A stretch of 64,000 bases of DNA from positions 1 to 64,000 of the forward strand of contig JAFWZV010000007.1 in the NCBI GenBank assembly GCA_017517305.1, given 5' to 3'. The first letter of the stretch is position 1. Each line of letters opens with the position of its first letter. Shown in pieces: positions 56,390 through 64,000 of this stretch. The position numbers were made by a program, and so were the translations under genes. Below the pieces are notes generated by a model, which ran no database searches, was not told the DNA's origin, and saw only the letters and a list, made by a program, of their open reading frames with translations. This stretch comes from Lachnospiraceae bacterium (GTDB taxonomy: Bacteria > Bacillota > Clostridia > Lachnospirales > Lachnospiraceae).

Positions 56390-57598
56390 ATGGAAAAGAT
56401 TAAGATGATTACTCCTCTCGTTGAGATGGATGGAGACGAGATGACAAGAATTCTCTGGAAGATTATTAAGGATGAGCTTATTTATCCATTTGTTGATCTT
56501 AAGTCAGAGTACTATGATCTTGGATTACAGTATAGAAATGAGACTGATGATAAGGTTACCTTTGACTCAGCTTACGCTACACAGAAGTATGGTGTGGCTG
56601 TAAAGTGTGCAACTATTACACCTAATGCTGCTCGTATGACTGAGTATGACCTTAAGGAAATGTGGAAGAGTCCTAATGGAACAATTCGTGCAATTCTTGA
56701 TGGTACAGTATTTAGAGCACCTATAGTTGTTAAGGGAATTGAGCCATGTGTTAAGAATTGGAAGAAGCCTATAACAATTGCAAGACATGCATATGGTGAT
56801 GTATATAAGGCAAGCGAGATGAAGATTCCAGGAGCTGGTAAGGCAGAGCTTGTTTACACAGCAGAGGATGGAACTGAAATCAGAGAGCTTATACATAACT
56901 TTGACAAGCCAGGTATTATTCAGGGTATGCATAATGTTAATGGTTCTATTGAAAGTTTTGCAAGAAGCTGCTTTAACTATGCTCTTGATACTAAGCAGAC
57001 ACTTTGGTTTGCAACTAAGGATACAATTTCTAAGAAGTATGACCATACATTTAAGGATATCTTCCAGGAGATTTTCGATGCAGAGTATAAGGAGAAGTTT
57101 GATGCAGCTGGTATTGAGTATTTCTACACACTTATAGACGATGCTGTAGCAAGAGTTATGAAGTCAGAGGGTGGATATATCTGGGCTTGTAAGAACTATG
57201 ATGGAGATGTTATGAGTGATATGGTTTCATCGGCCTTTGGTTCACTTGCTATGATGACATCAGTGCTTGTATCACCAGATGGAAAGTATGAGTACGAGGC
57301 AGCACATGGAACTGTTCAGAGACATTACTACAAGCATCTTGCAGGTGAGGAAACATCAACTAACTCAGTTGCAACAATATTTGCATGGACAGGAGCCTTA
57401 AGAAAGCGTGGAGAGCTTGATAATCTTCCAGAGCTTATGGGATTTGCAGATAAGCTTGAGGCAGCTACAATTAAGACTATTGAGGATGGAAAGATGACTA
57501 AGGATTTAGCTCTTATTACATCACTTTCTGACGTTACTGTACTTAATAGTGAAGATTTTATCAAGGCAATTAGAACAACATTGGAAGAGAGTTTATAA
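56390..57598 (+). CDS. icd: NADP-dependent isocitrate dehydrogenase
   Basis: A 402-aa enzyme oxidising isocitrate to 2-oxoglutarate. It belongs to the homodimeric type resembling eukaryotic [64 protein letters not shown] and [24 protein letters not shown] precedes ATG 56390 at 11 nt. With the citrate synthase at 62329 it would supply glutamate precursors; aconitase is not in the window. A stem-loop follows the stop. Confidence 0.96.
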   Translation: MEKIKMITPLVEMDGDEMTRILWKIIKDELIYPFVDLKSEYYDLGLQYRNETDDKVTFDSAYATQKYGVAVKCATITPNAARMTEYDLKEMWKSPNGTIRAILDGTVFRAPIVVKGIEPCVKNWKKPITIARHAYGDVYKASEMKIPGAGKAELVYTAEDGTEIRELIHNFDKPGIIQGMHNVNGSIESFARSCFNYALDTKQTLWFATKDTISKKYDHTFKDIFQEIFDAEYKEKFDAAGIEYFYTLIDDAVARVMKSEGGYIWACKNYDGDVMSDMVSSAFGSLAMMTSVLVSPDGKYEYEAAHGTVQRHYYKHLAGEETSTNSVATIFAWTGALRKRGELDNLPELMGFADKLEAATIKTIEDGKMTKDLALITSLSDVTVLNSEDFIKAIRTTLEESL

Positions 57599-57610
57599 AT
57601 ATATAATGCA

Positions 57611-57651
57611 AAAGCCATCCTTTGGAGTATGCCTACTCTTGGGATGGCTTT
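57611..57651 (+). terminator. Stem-loop after icd
   Basis: AAAGCCATCC pairs with GGATGGCTTT, with an inner GGAGTA/TACTC stem; the tail is GTGTTATTTT rather than a clean T run. Confidence 0.65.
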
Positions 57652-57695
57652 GTGTTATTTTAAAGCTTACAGATATTATAGACAAGAGGTATTTT

Positions 57696-60572
57696 ATGAG
57701 CATATGGGAAATACTTGGAATTGAATATACTACAGATAAGGAAGCTATAAAAAAAGCATATAGAGCTAAACTTTCTGTAACTAATCCTGAGGATGACCAG
57801 GATGCATTTATTCAGCTTAGAAGGGCCTATGAGGATGCTGTGGAGCAGGCTGACAGGGCATACATATATCAGGATAGCTTTGGATTCTTCGATGACGATG
57901 ATGAAGATGAAGAATATGAAGAGTACGAAGCGGAAGAAGAGGAAGAAGTAATTCGTCCTATCTATAGGGAACAGGATGATGATAATTCCGATGATGAGTT
58001 TAGAAAGCTGAAGAATATTGATAGGTACTGGCGAAACAGAGGCAATTATAATAAGGAAAACAAAAGCAGAAAAGAATTGGCGAAGGATAAGCTAAGTGCT
58101 TTATATAATAGCTACTCAAAAAGAGTAAATCCAAACTGCTGGAGTGAGCTTTTTAAAGACGAACTGTTTATGGCTGGAGATGTATCGGATGATACATTTG
58201 CAGTTTTTATGAAATTTATAATAGAAAAATACTATCTTCCTAAGGTTGTATGGAAGGTAATAGTTGACCATTATAATATAGTTGAACAGAGGGAAAAGCT
58301 TGTAGCTGACTATTCAGAAAATATAATCGATATGATGATTAGTAATGCAAGCTACGAAGATAAGAATAATATATTAAATGAAAGTGAATATGCCAGCTTA
58401 AGAGATAATTATCTTGAACTATTAGAGATTAATCCATATGATAAATCTGCTATGTCTGGTATGATGAATGCCAATTCTGCCCTTATGGAGCAGTATGTAA
58501 AGCTTATGGAGTCGGAGCCGGATAACAAGAGAGTTAAGATAGAATTGGCTAGATGCTACTTCTATAATTTTCAGTATGAGGAGGCACTTGAACTCTTAGA
58601 GGATTTAAACCCAAGCAGAGAGGATATGTGTGACTATTATCATATTCAGGGAATGATATATTACAAGATGAAGAAATATGAGCAGTCCTTGGGAATCTTT
58701 TTGAAGTGGAAAAGCTTTCTAGAGGGAGTGGCTTATCATACAAGCAGAGCGGATTATATTCATGAGCTTAAAAAATTCGGATATGTAAATTATCTTATAG
58801 GTGAATGCTACTTAGAGTTAAAGGATTATGAACAAGCATCAGCTGTTATAGAGAAAAATCTTAGTAGAAATCATAGAGATAAAGTTAGGATAAATGAAAG
58901 TAAATGTAAGCTGTATTTTAGTGAGGGTAAGTTTCCACTGTGTATAAGTACATGTGAGGATTTGTTAAAGGATGTTGAGGATAACTATGTAGCATATCTT
59001 TATTTGGCTAGGACGTATTTTTATATGGTAGATTATGATAATACTGTATTTTATGCCAATAAAGCCAAGGAAATGTGTGTGTATCTTCCACAGCCATACC
59101 ATTTGTTAGCTAGACTATATATTGCAACTGAACAGCTAGATAAAGCTACAGAAATCTTAGATGAATTTAAAAAGCTTACTATTTACAGTGATGGTGTGGC
59201 TTTTTATGAAGCACAAATTATGTATTTTAAGGAAAAATATGAAGAGTCATATTGTGCAGTTGATAAGCTGATTTCAAGGTATAATGCTAGAACCTCAGAT
59301 TATGATGAATTTAAGCAGCTGCTGTTATTGAAGGCAGAATGCCAGATTAAGCTAAAACGAATTAATGATGCAATTAATTCATATGAAAGGATATTAGATA
59401 TAGATCCGAAAGATCCTATAGTGAATGCAAAAATAGCATATTCTTATGAAACAAAGGCTAAAGAGCTGGGGAACTATATGGAAAATATGACTATGGCAGT
59501 AAAGTATATGGAGAAGCAGATGGAAATATATGCATTTTCTGATGCAATTTTTCATCTGGGACGATTTTATGAAGCTGTTAATAGAGTATTCGATGCAATA
59601 AAAGCATATTTAAAATGCCTAGAGATAGATGAGGTAAAATATGGAAGGGATGTATATGGTCCATTAATGGAATTATATAGGAGAGTGGATTCCCTAGAAG
59701 ATGCTATCTACTGTGCAAATAAGAGAATAGAACTTGCTGATACAGAGGATGAAAAAAAGTCATTATTTATAGCCTTAGGATGCTTTTATGAGGGCAAAAA
59801 CAAGCTTCAATCAGCTCAGGAAACATATATGGAGTATGAGTCTACATTTGGGAAAAGCATAGATGTGTCTGCCTATTATGCCAGAACCTTATATAGACAG
59901 GGGAAGACAGAAGAGGCTATTAAATTGCTAGAGACATTGGTAAGAGAAAATTCTTATGATGACAAGGTTAAGATAGCATATATGATTCTTTGCGAGATAT
60001 ATGGGGATATAGGAAATCTTAAGGCCGCTAAGGGAATATACGAGCATGTTGCAGCTAAGAATATAGTGGACTGTCAAGTGCCGGCTAGCTTAGCAGAAGC
60101 TTATTTTAAGAATAAGAAGTATGAAAAGGCTAGAAAATATTACCTTATTGCCCATAATAAGGATACAGAAGATAAGTATTCATATTTGGTTAACCTGTGT
60201 GAGTTATATAGTGAGAATACATTTTTGTATTCTAATCTATTGACACAGGAGCTAAACAAAGTCAATATAAAGCGGAGTAATACTAAGTATAGAGGAGATC
60301 TTATAGCTCAGGTAAAGTATTCAAGACTTACAAAGAGATTTAAAATAACTCAGACAGTGGCTAAGGAGTATAGAAGAATACAGAGATGTCCTAATTGCCC
60401 TTACGAAGATTGCCATAAGCTATTGTTTGAAATTGGTAGATTCAATGAGAAAAATGGACATCAGGATTTAGCAATAATATGGTTTGATAAAGCTTTAGAG
60501 GCTAATCCTGACAATGTATATTATAAAAAATATATTGAAGCCCATAGAAAAAAGTACAAGAAGGGAGAATAG
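57696..60572 (+). CDS. J-like domain TPR protein, copy 2
   Basis: A 958-aa paralogue of the protein at 49321. ATG 57696 aligns with the start of copy 1; longer starts run back into icd. Residues 1-55 are the J-like domain (SIWEILGIEYTTDKEAIKKA, then QLRRAYEDAVEQAD), again with NPEDD instead of HPD. A very acidic stretch (residues about 67-90) is unique to this copy. TPR repeats fill the rest, and the C-terminus has C898-PN-C901-PYED-C906-H907, matching copy 1 in spacing. The Hsp70 gene begins 4 nt later. Confidence 0.82.
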   Translation: MSIWEILGIEYTTDKEAIKKAYRAKLSVTNPEDDQDAFIQLRRAYEDAVEQADRAYIYQDSFGFFDDDDEDEEYEEYEAEEEEEVIRPIYREQDDDNSDDEFRKLKNIDRYWRNRGNYNKENKSRKELAKDKLSALYNSYSKRVNPNCWSELFKDELFMAGDVSDDTFAVFMKFIIEKYYLPKVVWKVIVDHYNIVEQREKLVADYSENIIDMMISNASYEDKNNILNESEYASLRDNYLELLEINPYDKSAMSGMMNANSALMEQYVKLMESEPDNKRVKIELARCYFYNFQYEEALELLEDLNPSREDMCDYYHIQGMIYYKMKKYEQSLGIFLKWKSFLEGVAYHTSRADYIHELKKFGYVNYLIGECYLELKDYEQASAVIEKNLSRNHRDKVRINESKCKLYFSEGKFPLCISTCEDLLKDVEDNYVAYLYLARTYFYMVDYDNTVFYANKAKEMCVYLPQPYHLLARLYIATEQLDKATEILDEFKKLTIYSDGVAFYEAQIMYFKEKYEESYCAVDKLISRYNARTSDYDEFKQLLLLKAECQIKLKRINDAINSYERILDIDPKDPIVNAKIAYSYETKAKELGNYMENMTMAVKYMEKQMEIYAFSDAIFHLGRFYEAVNRVFDAIKAYLKCLEIDEVKYGRDVYGPLMELYRRVDSLEDAIYCANKRIELADTEDEKKSLFIALGCFYEGKNKLQSAQETYMEYESTFGKSIDVSAYYARTLYRQGKTEEAIKLLETLVRENSYDDKVKIAYMILCEIYGDIGNLKAAKGIYEHVAAKNIVDCQVPASLAEAYFKNKKYEKARKYYLIAHNKDTEDKYSYLVNLCELYSENTFLYSNLLTQELNKVNIKRSNTKYRGDLIAQVKYSRLTKRFKITQTVAKEYRRIQRCPNCPYEDCHKLLFEIGRFNEKNGHQDLAIIWFDKALEANPDNVYYKKYIEAHRKKYKKGE

Positions 60573-60576
60573 AGCT

Positions 60577-62271
60577 TTGATAGTTGGAATTGATTTGGGA
60601 ACAACAAATAGCTTAATAGGTTGCTATAAGGATGGAGAAGTGATTGTTATTCCCAATCGCTTGGGAGAGAAGCTGACTCCGTCAGTTGTAAGTGTGGATG
60701 ATGATGGAGTTGTGTATGTAGGTAATAGTGCTAAGGAGAGAAAACAATCTCAGCCACAGGAAACCGTAGATGTTTTTAAAAGAAGTATGGGTACTGCCAA
60801 GGAATTTGAATTGGGTAACAGAAGGTTTTCTGCTGAGGAGCTTTCAAGCTTGGTTTTAAGATACCTTAAGGAGGATGCAGAGGCTTATCTAGGAGAAGTA
60901 GTAGAAGAAGCGGTAATAAGTGTACCGGCATATTTTAATGATTCTCAGAGAAAAGCTACTAAGAGAGCAGGTGAGCTAGCTGGTTTTAGGGTGGAACGAA
61001 TTGTAAGTGAACCTACGGCGGCTGCTATAGCCTATGGTATAGATAAGCGAAACGAAGAAACTAAATTTTTAGTATTTGACTTAGGAGGAGGAACCTTCGA
61101 TGTATCTATACTAGAGCTTTATGCAAACGTTATGGAGGTAAGGGCAGTCGCAGGAGATAATTACCTAGGTGGAGAGGATTTTACTCAGGTAATAGAAGAA
61201 ATGTTTTTCGATAAGTATTATATAGAACCTAACTTTTTGTCTGAAAAAACCAGGGTACATATCAGAAGACAGGCTGAGGCAACAAAGCTATTGCTTTCAG
61301 AAAATAGACAGGCTACTATGAAGTGTCAGATTAATCAAGAGGAGCTTGAAATGACAATCAATGTTAGTGAATATGAGGATGCCTGTCAGCATTTGCTAGA
61401 GAAGATTAAGAAGCCTATTGAGAGAAGCTTGAAGGATGCAAATATTAGAGTAAGTGATATTGATGAGGTGGTTCTTGTAGGTGGTGCAACCAAGCTTCCT
61501 ATAGTAAGAAAGTTTGTAAGTAGATTATTTGGAAGATTACCAAATGTTGAAATTAACCCTGATGAGGTTGTAGTGGTAGGTGCAGCTACTCAGGCCGCTA
61601 TGAAGGAACGTAATCAGTATGTTAGAGAGGTTGTATTAACAGATGTGTGTCCATTCACTCTAGGTATAGAGACAAGTGAAATGAAGCCTGATGGAAGTCG
61701 CGAAACTGGAATTTTTAGTCCACTTATTGAGAGAAATTCAGTTATTCCAATAAGTAGAAAGGGGATATATAGCACTGTACATAATAATCAGGAAAAAATA
61801 AATATAGAGGTATACCAAGGAGAAAGCAGAAGGGTGAAAAATAATTTAAAGCTGGGCTCCCTTACTGTAAATATTCCTATGTCGCCTGCTGGACATGAGT
61901 CTGTGGAGGTGGTATTTACATATGATATAAATTCTTTATTGGAAGTAGAGGTTACCGTTCTTTCGACAAAAAAGAAAAAACGAATGGTTATAAAGAATGA
62001 AGAAATTGATATGACGGACGAGGAGATAGATGCTAGATTTGCGGCCTTGGCCAGCTTAAAGCTTCATCCAAGAGAACAAGAGGAAAATAAGCACCTTCTA
62101 TTTAGAGCTGAGAGACTTTATGAGGAGACTACAGGTGAGATTAGAGATGCAATCGCAAAGCAAATAAGTATGTTTGAATATATTTTAGACAGCTACGATA
62201 AGGATAAGATTGAGGAGGCTAAGGAACGACTAAAGGGACTATTAGATAACATAGAGTATCGTTTGTTCTAG
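60577..62271 (+). CDS. Short Hsp70-family chaperone, copy 2
   Basis: A 564-aa paralogue of the Hsp70 at 52389. TTG 60577 aligns exactly with the ATG of copy 1 ([14 protein letters not shown]) and has AAGGGAG 9 nt upstream. The nucleotide-domain motifs [34 protein letters not shown] and [18 protein letters not shown] are intact, and the same [13 protein letters not shown] replaces the usual VTPLSLG. The lid is equally short. Pairing with a J-like TPR protein is conserved in both copies. Confidence 0.9.
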   Translation: MIVGIDLGTTNSLIGCYKDGEVIVIPNRLGEKLTPSVVSVDDDGVVYVGNSAKERKQSQPQETVDVFKRSMGTAKEFELGNRRFSAEELSSLVLRYLKEDAEAYLGEVVEEAVISVPAYFNDSQRKATKRAGELAGFRVERIVSEPTAAAIAYGIDKRNEETKFLVFDLGGGTFDVSILELYANVMEVRAVAGDNYLGGEDFTQVIEEMFFDKYYIEPNFLSEKTRVHIRRQAEATKLLLSENRQATMKCQINQEELEMTINVSEYEDACQHLLEKIKKPIERSLKDANIRVSDIDEVVLVGGATKLPIVRKFVSRLFGRLPNVEINPDEVVVVGAATQAAMKERNQYVREVVLTDVCPFTLGIETSEMKPDGSRETGIFSPLIERNSVIPISRKGIYSTVHNNQEKINIEVYQGESRRVKNNLKLGSLTVNIPMSPAGHESVEVVFTYDINSLLEVEVTVLSTKKKKRMVIKNEEIDMTDEEIDARFAALASLKLHPREQEENKHLLFRAERLYEETTGEIRDAIAKQISMFEYILDSYDKDKIEEAKERLKGLLDNIEYRLF

Positions 62272-62282
62272 GTATAGAATGC

Positions 62283-62318
62283 AAAAAATCAAAAGGATGT
62301 GCCTTGACACATCCTTTT
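62283..62318 (-). terminator. Terminator of gltA (usable in both directions)
   Basis: AAAAGGATGTG (62291) pairs with CACATCCTTTT (62308). On the minus strand GATTTTTTG follows, giving a good T run for citrate synthase. Confidence 0.82.
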
Positions 62319-62328
62319 GTTGTACATT

Positions 62329-63696
62329 TTAATCTCTCTTGCTTATAGGCACATATTCTCTATTAGGAGCTATGGACATATAAGCAGGTCTTATTATCTT
62401 GTTAGCATTAATAAGCTCTTCAATTCTGTGAGCACTCCAGCCTGCAATTCTTGCTACTGCAAAGAGTGGTGTGAAAAGCTCATGTGGAAGCTCTAGCATG
62501 CTGTATACGAAGCCACTATAGAAGTCTATGTTAGGGCTAACACCCTTGTAAATCTTACGTTTTTCACCAATAACCTCTTTGGCTATTCTTGCCACATTTT
62601 TGTAAAGGGCATATTCCTCCTGACGACCCTTTTCCTCTGATAGCTTCTTAACAAACTTCTTAAAGAGATTTGCTCTTGGGTCAGAAAGTGAATATACGGC
62701 ATGTCCCATACCATAGATAAGACCAGCCTTATCGAAAGCCTTTTTATCAAGGATGTCACTTAAGTACTGTCTAATCTGTGATTCGTCATCCCAGTTGGTT
62801 ACATGCTCCTTAAGGTCATCAAACATAAGCTTAACCTTAACATTTGCACCACCGTGCTTAGGTCCCTTAAGAGAACATAAGGAAGCAGCTACAGAAGAGT
62901 ATGTATCAGTTCCTGATGATGTAACAACATGAGTAGTAAAGGTTGAGTTATTACCACCACCGTGCTCGGCATGAAGAACAAGGGCTAAGTCAAGAAGCTT
63001 AGCTTCTGTATCGGTATATGACTTATCCTTTCTAAGCATACGAAGTATATTCTCTGCTGTTGAAAGGTTGGCCTTAGGTGTGTGAATATACATTCCACGG
63101 CCTAGGTTATAATGTCTATGAGCAAGATATGCGTAGACTGCAAGAGTAGGGAAATTAGCTATAAGCTCAATGCTCTGACGAAGTACATTAGGTATGCTAA
63201 TATCAGATGTGTTAGAGTCATATGAGCTAAGTGTAAGAATACTCTTAGCTAAAGCATTCATAATATCCTTATTAGGGGCAGTCATAATAACATCTCTGGT
63301 AAAGTTTCTTGGTAGTTTTCTATAATGACCTAGCATCTTTTGGAAATTATCAAGGTCAGTTTGGCTTGGAAGCTCCCCAAATAAGAGAAGATATACTGTC
63401 TCCTCGTATCCAAATCTATCTTCACTTGTAAATCCATCTACCAAATCATAGATATTAATTCCACGATAGAAAAGCTCACCCTCGATAGGGGTAGGAACAC
63501 CATCGATGTCGCGATATGCGTTAATAGTTGATATTTCGGTTATACCTGTAAGTACACCCTTGCCATCTAAATCTCGGAGACCTCTCTTAACATTGTACTT
63601 AGCATACAAGCTAGTATCGATTAAGTCATGGGTCTCGCATATGTTAGCCAAGCGTACAAGCTCAGGAGTAACCTCTGAAAATTCTCTAAGATCCAT
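62329..63696 (-). CDS. gltA: Citrate synthase
   Basis: A 455-aa enzyme condensing oxaloacetate and acetyl-CoA. Catalytic regions are HAEHGGGNNSTF (His), GPKHGGANVKV and GMGHAVYSLSDPRA, with the Asp in SPNIDFYSGFVYSML. Start at 63696 is preferred because AAGGAG lies 6 nt upstream; an ATG at 63711 overlaps this ribosome site. It is transcribed towards the chaperone cassette. Confidence 0.95.
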   Translation of the reverse strand: MDLREFSEVTPELVRLANICETHDLIDTSLYAKYNVKRGLRDLDGKGVLTGITEISTINAYRDIDGVPTPIEGELFYRGINIYDLVDGFTSEDRFGYEETVYLLLFGELPSQTDLDNFQKMLGHYRKLPRNFTRDVIMTAPNKDIMNALAKSILTLSSYDSNTSDISIPNVLRQSIELIANFPTLAVYAYLAHRHYNLGRGMYIHTPKANLSTAENILRMLRKDKSYTDTEAKLLDLALVLHAEHGGGNNSTFTTHVVTSSGTDTYSSVAASLCSLKGPKHGGANVKVKLMFDDLKEHVTNWDDESQIRQYLSDILDKKAFDKAGLIYGMGHAVYSLSDPRANLFKKFVKKLSEEKGRQEEYALYKNVARIAKEVIGEKRKIYKGVSPNIDFYSGFVYSMLELPHELFTPLFAVARIAGWSAHRIEELINANKIIRPAYMSIAPNREYVPISKRD

Positions 63697-63734
63697 ACTA
63701 TTCTCCTTCATTAATATTTTATTGTATCTATATT

Positions 63735-63763
63735 AATATAATATAAAATGAAGTATATTACAA
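63735..63763 (-). promoter_or_regulatory. Candidate gltA promoter
   Basis: On the minus strand, TTGTAA and TATATT are spaced by 17 bp, about 40 bp upstream of the gltA start. The region is very AT-rich, so chance matches are likely. Confidence 0.4.
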
Positions 63764-63917
63764 ACCTTTAATTAAAAAACTTTTTTTAAATTAAGAGATA
63801 CACACAAATTTCTTGATGAATATACTTCTTTAAAATATAATATTTATGTTTTTAGAAGACTTTGGTAGAATGATTGTACTAAAACATTTAATAAATATTA
63901 TAATGAGGAGAAGAAAA

Positions 63918-64000
63918 GTGGGATTTAAAGAGGAATTACTGGAATATGAACAGCTTAAGGCTAACGGAAAGGTTTTGATAAAGAAGCTGGAGAATATGAA
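63918..64000 (+). CDS. Start of an unidentified gene, cut by the window edge
   Basis: GTG 63918 lies 7 nt after GAGGAG and opens a frame to the right edge, giving about 27 residues (GFKEELLEYEQLKANGKVLI). The sequence is helical and charged; the family cannot be told. Confidence 0.5.
   Translation, partial: MGFKEELLEYEQLKANGKVLIKKLENM

Noticed and set aside
63899-63904. TATAAT as the -10 of the gene at the right edge
   Set aside because: It directly adjoins the ribosome site, so a transcript from it would lack a usable leader.

Overview
The window is AT-rich, gene-dense Firmicutes DNA with strong AGGAGG-type ribosome binding sites. It most likely comes from a class Clostridia, family Lachnospiraceae genome. 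Supporting clues are a cell-surface protein with ChW repeats, a DUF6145-like small protein, a lysine riboswitch, and a housekeeping gene set typical of that family. No rRNA, tRNA, insertion sequence or CRISPR array was found.

Positions 1-23,000 form an accessory, defence-like region. After a truncated surface protein come two complete type III CRISPR effector gene sets in tandem, each with its own Cas6. Operon A (2098-10448) has an HD-less Cas10, a large Cas7-Cas5-Cas11-like fusion, a double Cas7, a Csx19-like protein, a TIGR03986-type Cas7 and Cas6. This is the gene content and order of the III-D2 (III-Dv) architecture. Operon B (about 10666-17330) is Cas6 plus csm1-csm5, a III-A system with an intact HD nuclease and GGDD cyclase motif. 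No cas1, cas2, CRISPR array or CARF effector is visible. Operon C (17495-22948) follows: a 710-aa protein with two HTH-like segments, a MYG1-type phosphohydrolase and a divergent protein kinase with a helical repeat tail. Its promoter closely resembles that of operon A, so these genes are candidate accessory or co-regulated factors.

Positions 23,000-49,200 are mainly housekeeping: an ABC-F ATPase, GH1 beta-glucosidase, ApbE, DnaE, a TrmH-type methyltransferase and a double OB-fold SSB-like protein. Then come a lysine riboswitch ahead of dapA-dapB, coaX, dusB, an AP2-domain gene, a 3D-domain cell-wall protein and thrC. These are followed by the queuosine precursor cluster queD-queE-folE-queC, a lipid kinase, glmM, a polyprenyl sugar transferase and rfbD. 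Two copies of a GC-rich structured repeat, with compensatory stem changes, flank the 38.2-42.0 kb interval. A different multi-branched inverted-repeat element lies between the riboswitch terminator and dapA.

Positions 49,200-62,300 hold a duplicated chaperone cassette. Each copy is a J-like (HPD-lacking) TPR protein of about 1000 aa followed directly by a short Hsp70. The first copy also has an Hsp20. Between the copies are a PilZ protein, BirA, a small membrane protein and NADP-type isocitrate dehydrogenase. Citrate synthase (minus strand) and the first codons of another gene close the window.
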